Origin: Nicotiana tabacum
Lineage: Eukaryota > Streptophyta > Magnoliopsida > Solanales > Solanaceae
Reading direction: 5' to 3'
Length of the DNA: 64,000 bases
Assembly (NCBI RefSeq): GCF_000715075.1
Contig: NC_134101.1
Span: 26,156,822 to 26,220,821, forward strand
In this document: piece by piece, positions 23,568 to 33,889 of the stretch
How positions within the stretch are numbered: position 1 is the stretch's first letter
Layout: each line of letters starts with the position of its first letter
Notes under the pieces: model-generated
Databases searched by the model: none
The model's input: the letters and a program-made list of their open reading frames with translations, nothing else
What the model was told of the DNA's origin: nothing
Position numbers and translations under genes: made by a program

Positions 23568-25345
23568 CTCAAGCATTACATGACATTTATACTTCTTTGA
23601 GAAAATAACTTGAAAAAGGCGAGCTTGACTGTCGGGAGAGCCTTCACAGCTCTGAGAAGATGAAACAACTATATCTTTAACATGAGTATAATCACAGGTA
23701 TGATAACATGGAATAACATCTTTAAGATGATAACATGGAATAATATCTTTAAACTAATTTGCAGCAAAAATATCAATGCAAACAAAGTGAGCAATTTAGC
23801 TAGAGTTGTTTGGATGTGTATCTATATGGTGATATACATATATGATAGTTTCAAAATAATGTTAAAAATGCGAATTTAGATACATATAGTACAATAAATC
23901 TTCTAAAATTTTAATAAAAAATTATTTTAAAATTCCAACATAAATATTTAATATACGTTTTGTACATAAACTTTGAAGAAGCAAATTACTTTTTTTCGAA
24001 GTTTTAACCTGTGACTGAATATTATCCATAGGGTATAAGAAACAAGGAACCAAAGCTAACAGTTTCCTTAGATATTCAAGGTTAATATAATTAGGAATGT
24101 ATTCAGAAGACAGATGGATATTTTGCTGATAAATTACATATGCAACATGAATCAAATGCTTGTTGTACCACTTAAGAACATGCAAATATATACAAAAATA
24201 CTCTCTATGAGTCAAGTTAGGCATACTTGATAACCTGAATTTTCACATCCTTGGGCGCCTTAGCTTTGGTGGTTGACTGCTCTTAAATAGGCACTTGTCC
24301 AATTACCTTACCAATCTCTAACATGTTAATTTTAATACCCAAATGTGATCTCAAGCTCCTACTCGCCTCCTCTTCCTCTAACAGGTAATGCAACAATGTT
24401 GTCATAAACAGTAGATTCCCCTTCTCTTTAAGGTCGAGGAAGGATGTACATCTGTGCACTCACATAGCATTACTCATCCAAATAAAATTTTTAAGCAAGT
24501 AATTAAACTTTTAGGTAGAGGTTAATTTGGTCGTTAGGCTATTGGAGGATAATTACGTAAATTAACTTTATCTAAAGGGTTTCACACTTATAATATAGTA
24601 TGATATGATACATAGATTATATATAATTATACATATATAATACATAAAATTTATATATATTATACTTCATGGGCTACGTTTAGTTTAATTGATTGGATGG
24701 GACGGCCATCTGGATTAATTCGTTCTTCTTTTTTCTTTGTTCCATACTGTCATTGCATTTTAAGCTAAAAGCTTTTCGTCCCTTTTAAGCAACTATCCTA
24801 TAATTAATGAGCTCACATGTAAGAAAGAGCATCTCTAAAAGTTTCTAGCATAATACTTTCCTTGCCACTTGTGATGCCAAATCAGCAAGAATTGGCACAT
24901 AAGAGATTATTATTTTTTCCCCAAATATTCACAGATTCCCTAAATATTTATCAAATTTTATGCCGAATTTGTTTAAGTTAACCATATATTATCGAACTTT
25001 GGAAAGAAAACATTGGACAAATAATCTAACATTATATTCAACTAAATGCATCATTCAATTTTTTTGAAGTATGGAGACTAACAGAAAATATTAAACTAAT
25101 TCTAAAAAATATATACATAAAATACATATATTAATAAAGAAATTATGAGTTCACGTGCCTCATAATTTGGGCAATATCCACCCCTATATTTCGCGAAGAA
25201 GAGAAGAATAAATATCGCATATGTCGTATAAACTACCTACTAGAAATGCACATTCCGAAAAAGTAAAACAAATAAACACATGACATTTCCCATTTGATAA
25301 GACCTTCAAGCGTATATGGATTATAATTGCAATACACAAGCTAAC
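23568..25345. other. Intergenic, AT-rich, no gene recognised
   Basis: A direct repeat 'ATGATAACATGGAATAA(C/T)ATCTTTAA' occurs at about 23700 and 23726. A minus-strand open stretch of some 50 codons (about 24460-24290, with LLHYLLEEEEASRSLRSH) looks more protein-like than its surroundings but was not recognised. The remainder holds nothing I can name. Confidence 0.55.
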
Positions 25346-25349
25346 AACA

Positions 25350-26016
25350 AGGGTGGGCTTTCATGCAATTCGGATTGAATATGAAAATTTCAGTTTGAAT
25401 TTTTGATTTTTGGATTGAAGAAATGACAATTCAAATCCAATCCGAATAAATTCGGATTGAATCGGATTTCTTAAGTTTGGATTCGGATTAATTGGTTTAG
25501 ATATTTTGAATTTTTCGCATAAGTTGAAATGTTTCTTCTTTCTACGGTAATGAACATCCAAATGAAGTATTCATATTAAATTGCCTAAAAGTTTTTCATT
25601 TTCACCGCAATAATCCAAATAAAGTATTCAAGTAATGGAATCGTCATCAAGAAAATACAACAAAGATATTAGTTAGACCGATAAGAAGTAGCAGAAGTAA
25701 AATCATATCCAAATAGAAAGTATTATGATAGTTACTTAGTAATTAGTATTGAATATATGAGATTATGTCTAATGGTTAGGATATTTTACTTGTTAATTAC
25801 TATTGGCATATAAATAATGGATTAAATATAAAATATAAAAAATTTAAATTTTCGGATATCCAAAAATCTGAAGTACCAAATCCAATATTCAATCCGAAAT
25901 TCAAAAATTTTAAAAATTAAATCTGAAATCCAATCTATAATCCGAAAATTCAAACTAAAAATCCAAACAGTTCGGATATCTATTTGCATTTTGGGTTTGC
26001 GCAAACTATGCACCCT
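25350..26016. repeat. Foldback/MITE-like repeat with AGGGTG ends
   Basis: The left end reads AGGGTGGGCTTTCATGCAAT followed by TCGGATTGAAT. The right end reads ...TGCGCAAACTATGCACCCT, so the ends are roughly inverted. Both arms are dense in CGGATT or AATCCG motifs in opposite orientation (25370-25500 and 25845-25985). No transposase is present. No convincing target duplication is visible, so the family is uncertain. Confidence 0.5.
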
Positions 26017-26310
26017 AAGTAAGATACATTGTCAACCATATCTTTCATTCCGATTTGTCTAGATTTATAAGATTCGAGTGAAGACTAATAAATCAATTTA
26101 TTAAAATTTTGTTGTTACATCCTTGATGTTTGCATCTTTGCTTTCTTAGATACATTATTTTTCTATTGATTTCCCGTGAAAATTTATGATGATGATGATG
26201 TTGTTTTTGTTTTCCTTTTGTCTCGTTCATTTTGACTTTGTGCTTAGATTGAAGGATCACTTTTTTCGAGGGGCAAATTATTATTAGGAAGAATATTTTT
26301 GATAAATATT

Positions 26311-27404
26311 TGTAACAATCCGGTCAATCATTTTGAGTATTACAATCCAGTTCCTCCAGTTCCTCCATTAAAATTTGAGGTCAATCGGACTTGATTTGAT
26401 AGGTTCCGGCATCGAATGTAGAAGTTGAAAATTGTTAAGTTCCTTAAGCTTGAATCGGGGTATAATTCGTGGTTTTAGTGTTGTTTTATATGATTTGAGG
26501 TTTCAACTAAGATCGTATGATGTTTTAGGACTTGTTGGTGTATTTGGTTAAGGTCCCAAGGGCCTCGGGTGAGTTTCAGATAGTTAACGGATCAATTTTG
26601 GACTTTGCATTCCAGCTAAAGAATGTTGGTTTTCTGTTACTGGTTTCCTTCTACGCGATCGCATGAGAATGTCCGTGATCGCGTAGGCTAAGTTGGAGTA
26701 GTGAGATTTTTTGATATGCGATCGCGTGAAGGCATCCGCGATCGCGTAGGTTAGGACAGGTTGTGCTACGCGAACGCGTGGGAAATGTCGCATTCGCGAA
26801 AAGGAATGAGGCAGAAGGCTAGGCCACGCGTTGCTCTATACGATCGCGTGTGGCTGTCCGCGATCGCGTAGGGCTGAGGATTCTGTGCTTCGCGATCGCA
26901 TGAAGGACACCGCGATCGCGTAGGGTCTTTTCTGGACAGCTTGTAATTACACTTCGCGGTCGCGGGACCTTATCTGCGATCACATATAAGAAATGACTGG
27001 GCAGAATATTTAATTTCGTCCAATTTTTTATTTTTACCGATTTGGAGCTCGGGAAAAGGCAATTTTCGGGAGATTTTCAAGGAAAACAACGGGGTAAGTG
27101 TTCTTAACTCAATATTGGTCAAATTACCCGAATCCATGGTTATTTTAAATATTTAATTAGTGAATTAAGTTGAAAGATTTAGAAAACTCTCTTGGTTTAA
27201 TTTGAAGATTTGAGAGTCGAGTTGATGTCGGATTTTAGTAAAAATAGTATGGTTAGACTCGTGGTTGAATGGACGTTCGTATTTTATAATTTTTCTCGGG
27301 TTCCGAGATGTGGGCCCCATAGGCTATTTTTGGGTTAAATTTCGAATTTTTTTAGAAAAATTATATTTTCTTATAGGAATTTATTCCTATAATTTGTATT
27401 AATT
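26311..27404 (+). repeat. Truncated chromovirus LTR, plus orientation
   Basis: Begins TGTAACAATCCGGTC, matching the minus-strand LTR start TGTAACGACCCGGCC at 38344. It can be followed through ...GGTTCCGAGATGTGGGCCCC (about 27300) to about 27404, where it meets a second LTR copy in the opposite orientation. No polypurine tract or coding sequence lies to its left. It contains six hairpin units rich in GCGATCGC (about 26650-26985). Confidence 0.8.
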
Positions 27405-27474
27405 GGGGACCCACGTAAAACCCATTCAACCACGAGTCTAACCATACCAATTTTACCAAAATCCAACCTTAACT

Positions 27475-27512
27475 CACTACAAAAAAAAAAGGGCCTAATT
27501 GCGGCGGTTTAA
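27475..27512. repeat. Left terminal inverted repeat of the CACTA element
   Basis: CACTACA, an A-run, GGGCCTAATTGCGGCGGTTT. Pairs with 37004-37042 read in reverse. Confidence 0.93.
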
Positions 27513-28194
27513 TAGCGGGGTTCAGCTCCAACCCCCACAAATTTTATTAAATAACAGGGGTTTACTTAACCGACACAATATAAGCAAATAGTGGCGCGCG
27601 CTAATATTCCCCACACTTTTTTTTTGCTTCTTTTTTTTTTCTCTGAAAAATATACAAATATAACAAAACCTCAAAAGCTCCGCCACTTCTCACTAACTTT
27701 TTTTCACTAACTCAAGGTAAAGGTCTCAATTTTGAGAGATTAACTCAAATTTTATGATTCTTTCTACTTTATTTTTTTTAGAATTGAAAGTTTTGTGTGA
27801 ATTTCTCATTCCGTTTGTAAGATTTGAACTCAATCCTCGTTTTTCCCTCTTTTTTCTTTGATTTTCCTCACGTTTTCCCCCTATAGCAGTGGCAAAGGCA
27901 TCTCAATCACTCACTCGGGTATAGCAATCGACAAGTATCTTCAATTACAGTAAGTATTTCTACCCTATTTTTGGTTTAGTGCAATGTTATTTCTACAAAT
28001 GGGTCTTTCATCTTCCCCATTTTTGGGTTTGTATAATCTGTAAGTTTTGTATGTTTTCTATTGCATGTGGCTTTAATTTTGTTTTTGGTGTTGTTTTGGA
28101 TACTTTATGTTAGATTTGGATTTTCTCTGTTTATTTGAGATTTTTTTGTTGAATTAGTAGAAAATATAATTTTTTTACACCATGTTGTATGAGG

Positions 28195-28329
28195 ATTTAT
28201 ATGGGTCTTTCCAATAACAGTATCAATTTCTTTTACTGCTTTCTGCATAATGCTTGGATGGTTAATCAGCTCAGCAAGTGCCCACTCTGTTGTGAGCGAT
28301 GAGGTATCAGTGCCAGCAGCAAATATGTC
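28195..28329 (-). pseudogene. Captured cytochrome P450 exon fragment (CYP93/CYP712-like)
   Basis: The minus strand reads [20 protein letters not shown], then [20 protein letters not shown]. This is the I-helix oxygen-binding motif (A/G)GX(D/E)T(T/S) and the following helix of a plant P450. It starts directly at an AG splice acceptor (TTTTTTAACAG) at 28330, the usual position of the intron in CYP93-type genes. Adjacent intron-like sequence to the right is therefore probably captured too. About 45 codons survive; the heme-binding cysteine region is absent. The fragment is open but far too short to work. It lies inside the CACTA element, opposite its transposase. Confidence 0.85.
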
Positions 28330-28734
28330 CTGTTAAAAAATGAAATCCAATCCACAATTTTTAGTCGTGTCGAACAAGAAAATTAAGTAAGATGTATGGA
28401 AGTAACAACATTGCAAATGATTTTATCATCATCAGAATTCTTTTAAGTTATCTGAATAGTCTACAAGCTACTGATTTTCAACTTTTATCACAATGAAAGA
28501 GTTTAAGAAAGAGGCCAACTTATGAATTAACAATTCAATGATAATTGGTGACAAAGTAGCAACAAAAAGCATATTCTGTTCCAAAATGAACTGTTTGATT
28601 ATCATGATATTTGACATTTATCTCATTGCTTAGGCCTGATTGTAGTAGCTAGTGTATTTAGTTTTGTATTTTTTCTTCGATTTTCTAATTTGTATGCTTG
28701 TTGTTATTGCCCTTCTTTTTACCTATCTTAAATT

Positions 28735-28835
28735 GAGGGTCTTTCGGAAACAATCTTTTTGCCTTCTTGAAGGTAAGGGTAAGGTTTACGTACACACTAT
28801 CCTCCCAGACCCCACTTGTGAGATTATATTTCAGT
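28735..28835 (+). mobile_element. TS-like SINE 3' fragment
   Basis: GAGGGTCTTTCGGAAACAAT, then GTAAGGTTTACGTACACACT, then CCCAGACCCCACTTGTGAGA. This is the body of the tobacco TS-type SINE; its tRNA-like head is not visible and its tail has decayed. The copies at 51905 and 52572 are the same family. Confidence 0.75.
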
Positions 28836-29513
28836 TGAGCCTATCAATTCTACTCTCTGCTCGTTAAATTTTTTCCCTCCACTGCTGGCCTACACTAAAC
28901 CCATTTGAATTATTTTGGCATTTGAAAATTGTAAGTCCTTAAAAACAAAAACAAAAAAGGACTTGAAAAAGAGGGGCATAACAAAAGGTAAAAAGCTTTC
29001 ACTCTATGGTTAGTTGGCACCTCGACTGATCCTAAGCCATGTTAATGTGTGAGAATATGTTGGAGAATATACATGTTTCACATCGTATAAGAGTTAAGAG
29101 TTACCAAAATTGTTTCTAAGACTTGAGTTTCTCTCTCAATTCAAGCGATTGAGTCTACTTTTACTCTATTGTATATTGTCGCCTCTCTCCCCCTCACTAT
29201 TGAAATTTACTCTACTTCTTAACCTAAATTCCTTTAAAACAAATTAGAAGAGTAAAGAGAGATTAAAATAGGTAGAAGAATAGCAAGTTTATTTACTTTG
29301 TTTCTCTATTTCAAATCTACCGGTACTTCATGAAAATTACAATAATCTTTTCTTAAGATATTTAGTTATGTTCTCTGTTAGAATTAATTAATTTTTTCAT
29401 TTTCTGTTCTGTTAACCTATGCTAATAGACTACTCATTTTCTTCCTCATGAAATCTTATAGGTGATATTATTACACATTAATCTAATTTCCAATGGATAA
29501 ATCTTGAATTGGA

Positions 29514-32500
29514 ATGCCAAGGAACACACCAGAGTACTTGCTTGGTTTGAATCAATTTCTAAATTTTGCATTTAACAATGGAGCTATAGGAGATAAAATA
29601 AAATATCCATATCCTAAATGTGGTTCTAGGAAGTGGCAGACGAGAAATATAGTGTTTGATCATTTGATAGACAAGTCGTTCCCTCAAAATTATGCCACTT
29701 GGGTTATGCATGGGAAAATGAATGTATTGCATAATTCTGAAAATATAGAGGTCACTCAAGATGCACCACCCATTGAAAATCCTGTAGAATTGTTGATTAA
29801 TGAAGCATTCGGGGGCTTAAGGTATGAGGGTGTTTATGTAGGTCCATCACAAGTAGTTGGAGAAGAAGAAATGATACATAATATGTCCACTTCAAATAAC
29901 AAAGATTTTTTTGAGTTGCTTAGAGATGGACGTCAAGAATTATATGAAGGGTCTAAGTACTCAAAATTAGAATTTTTGTTAAAGCTTTATCACATAAAGT
30001 GTTTGTCTGGGTTAAATGACAAGGGAATGACTATGATACTAGATCTACTCAGAGATGCATTTAAATTTGCAAAGATTCCTCATTCTTTTTATGAAGCCAA
30101 AAAAACCATCAGTAAGTTGTGTCTTGATTATATCAAGATAGATGCTTGTCCAAATGATTGCATATTGTACTGGGAGGATGATGTTAATGCAGAAGCATGC
30201 AAGTATTGTCACACTTCTAGATGGAAGCCCGAGAAGGAGAGCAGTAAAGAACATGCACCTATTACAAGTAAAAAACAAAAGAAGAAGAAGAAGAAGAAAA
30301 AGAAGAAAGCTGCAAAATTTTTGCGCTACTTTTCATTAAAATCAAGATTACAAAGATTGTTCATGTGCTCTAAGATTGAAGAGCATATGAGATGGCATGC
30401 AGAGGATGGTAACAAAGATGGAACCATAAGACACCCTACAGATGGTGAGGCATGGAAGAAGTTTAATACAACTTTTCTTGTATTTGCTTCTGATCCTCGA
30501 AATGTTCGATTAGGCCTGGCTAGTGATGGTTTCAATCCTTTTGGGACAATGAATACTAATTATAGTATTTGACTTGTGGTTTTGGTTCCATATAACCTTC
30601 CTCCTTAGTTGTGTATGAAGCAATCAAATTTTATCCTCTCAATGATCATTCCAGGTCTACGTACAGTAGGGAATAATATAGATGTATACCTACAACCCCT
30701 TATTAAGGAGTTGAATGAGTTGTGGAGTGAAGGTGTGGACACTTTTGATTCATCAAAGGATGAAATGTTTAGAATGCGAGCAACTCTTATGTAGACAGTT
30801 AGCGACTTTCCTGGACTTGATATTTTATCGAGTTGGAATACACATACTGGTCTTGCATGCCCCTCTTGTAATTTTGACGCAGAACCTTGTGGACTTCGTT
30901 ATAGTAGAAAGTGATATTTTATTGGCCATCGTCGGTGTTTGGGAAGAAATCATAAATTTAGAATGAAGAGACATCATTTTGATGAAAATGTCGAAGAGAG
31001 GACCCTTCCAAAGAAGTTATCAGGATCAGACATTTTGCAACAAGTGAAAGATATCAATGTCACATTTGGGAGACAAACAGAATTGAATGATAAAAGGAAA
31101 AGAAATAGGAAAAAGAGTGTTGGAGAAGGTGTAACTCAACAATGGAGAAAAAAAAGCATATTCTTTGATCTTCCATATTGGGAGTCTAACTCATTGCGCC
31201 ATAATTTAGATGTTATGCATATTGAAAAGAATGTGTTTGATAATATTATATACTCTTTACTAAATGATAAAGAAAAATTAAAGGATCATGTTAAGGTTCG
31301 AAGAGATCTATAAGATATGGGTATAAGGCGTGATCTTTGGCCGGATGAGAATGATGAATTTCGGCTTGGTGCATTTACAATTCCAAAGGAGAAGAAACTG
31401 GCCTTCCTCAAGACTTTAAAGAATATCTCAGTGCCGGATGGTTATTCAAATAATATATCTCGTATTTATTTGGATCAAAAAAGGATCTCTGGATTAAAAA
31501 GTCATGATTGTCACATCCTTATGGAACAATTATTACCAATAGCAATTCCCAAACGTGCTTCCAAACCAGGTTGTTGCAACGTTGGTAGAGCTTTCCTCCC
31601 TTTTTAGGCATCTTTATCTGAAAAGCTTAAGCCTCTTAGACCTAGAAAAGCTACAAAATCGGATTGTGAAAACTCTTTGCCATCTAGAGATGTTATTCCT
31701 TCCATCATTTTTTTTTTACTATAATGGTTCATTTAACTGTTCATCTAGTGGATGAAGTAATACAAGGTGGCCCGGTACATTATCAGTGGATGTATTTTGT
31801 TGAAAGGTAAAATATTTCTTATTCGAAATTATTTTAATAGATCTTGTAATAGTATTTCAATGTAAATGCTAATTTCAACGTAAATGATTCTTCTAACACT
31901 TAATTATTTTGGTTAGAGATTATTAGGTCATTTCAAGTCCCTTGTAGGAAACAAATCACAACCAGAAGGTTCTATAGTTGAAGGTTACATAGTTGAAGAA
32001 GCTCTAACTCTTGATTCTCGTTAGTTTGAGGAAATTGAGTTAAGGTTAAATCGACCTAAACGTGTAAACGATGAACCAAATCATAATGAGGCTTCTGAAG
32101 TGTCATCTATGTTCCCTCAACAAGGTAAACATGTTGGAGGCTCCACAACGGAATTATTGACTCTTTTGGAGAAAACTCAAGCTCATCGATATGTGTTACC
32201 TAATTGCGCAGCAGTAAAACCATTTATTGAGTAAGAAATTTGATTTGATTTGATTTATAAGAAATATTTAGAGTAATTGGATTAAAATTGATGCATATAA
32301 CACCTTTGTAGTGAATTTAGACATCACATCAGAAGAAGTAGAGGCCGAAGACTTTCACCAACAGAGGTAGAGAGGAGAGTTAGTAAAGAGTTCCCTGATT
32401 GGTTTCCTAAGCGAGTGAGTGAATGATATTTAAAATGTTTCCTAATTGGTTTCCTAAGATTTCTTGTCTCAATTTGTAATTTCTAACAGAAATATATTGT

Positions 32501-33090
32501 TTATTTAGATTATGAATCCGGATATAGCTGACACTGTCTCTGATGATATCAAGTTCTTAGCACAAGGTCCAGCACAAGATGCAAGAAGATTCAGTGCTTA
32601 TAACATTAATGAATTCAAATTTCGGACTTTGTCTAGAGAACAAGGATTAAAAACTCAAAATAGTGGAGTTTTTCTTGTTTCTGACACTTCTTGTGTTGCA
32701 TCTAGTGCAGATAGATATGCAAGACAAGTAGACTTACCATACTATGGGAAGTTGAAAGATATTATTGAGCTTAATTATTATGGTCGATTCAAGGTTATTC
32801 TCTTTAAATGCTAGTGGGCTGATACTACTCGAAACAGAGGGTTCAAAATAGATGTTTGGAAGTTTAATTGTGTCAACTTCTCTAAATTGATCCACACTGG
32901 TGATCATGAGGATGATGATCCATATATTGAAGCACCACAAGCAAATATGGTCTACTATGTTGATGATGAAACTGATAAAGGATGGAGTGTGGTTGTACAT
33001 CTAAAGCCAAGAGATTTTGTTTGATATGGGAGGGGTCGATGAAGAAGAAATATACGAGAATGAGCCATACCGACAACAAGAATTTGGACT
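29514..33090 (+). pseudogene. TNPD-type CACTA transposase, broken
   Basis: ATG at 29514. Residues 1-70 form a transposase-associated region, but its usual Cys-X2-Cys has become Y-P-K-C (PYPKCGSRK). The Tnp2-type transposase runs through 29900-31600, with FELLRDGRQELYEGSKYSKL, LDYIKIDACPNDCILYW, then after breaks SWNTHTGLACPSC, FDLPYWESNSLRHNLDVMHI and LKSHDCHILMEQLLPIA. Intron-separated pieces follow: a DUF4218-like VIQGGPVHYQWMYFVER (about 31755) and a DUF4216-like domain at 32512-33020 (VDLPYYGKLKDIIELNYYG, WSVVVHLKPRDF). Stops at 30570, 30608 and 30792 and a frameshift near 30915 inactivate it. A run of 15 lysine codons after KKQ near 30273 looks like an expanded AAG/AAA tract. Confidence 0.92.
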
Positions 33091-33889
33091 TTTTTTTTAA
33101 TGTTGATTACGAGAATATCCAAATTGCAATAGAGGAGCATATGACTGAATAGATATAATAAAATATCCAAATTGCAATTGTAACAAGAATTTGGACAATC
33201 ATTTTTTTTTTGCTTGATTAGGATAGTTTGATTAGTATTTTTTTCTTCAAAACTTACTATCTTTTGGCTAAGAAAGTGATCTTTATTCTTTACGAAAATT
33301 TTGTGATTGTTTGTTGCTCGAGTTCTACGTAGAATTCAGTAAATGTTTGATAAGCTATTATAATGTTGATCTAACATGTTCAAACATTTCTTTGAATGTT
33401 TACTTTTTAACCATATTGGATTCTTATCTTTTATATTTCTCAGTTACTACTGTTTTTAGGAGCTATATTTTATTAACTTGGTATTGTGGTATGCAGTTTG
33501 ATCCATAGAGACTATGCAATCCTTCATGGTGTTGTTGTATTTGCTAATATTGAGGTAGCCTTCTTGTGTGAGAAGTCGTTAGGGCAATTGATGGTATCAA
33601 TAACTTACTGAAAGTTCTTAATTTTTTTGGTTTATTTGTTAAGACATTGTGGCACTGTTGAATGAATAGCAGTTGCCTATATATCATTGTCCCTGTGGTT
33701 ATTAGCATGCTATAATACCAGCTATGAGAAAGAGAACTTCAGTAAATTTATGTGTATATCTCAAATTAGATTTTAACTTGCACACCATTCTTTTATCTAG
33801 AAGTTTGTGGATTTTCTTTACATTGCTTATTAAATTCATTCATTATTGAATTGCAAATATGCCAAGGTTCAAGCATTTGCTGAAAAACC

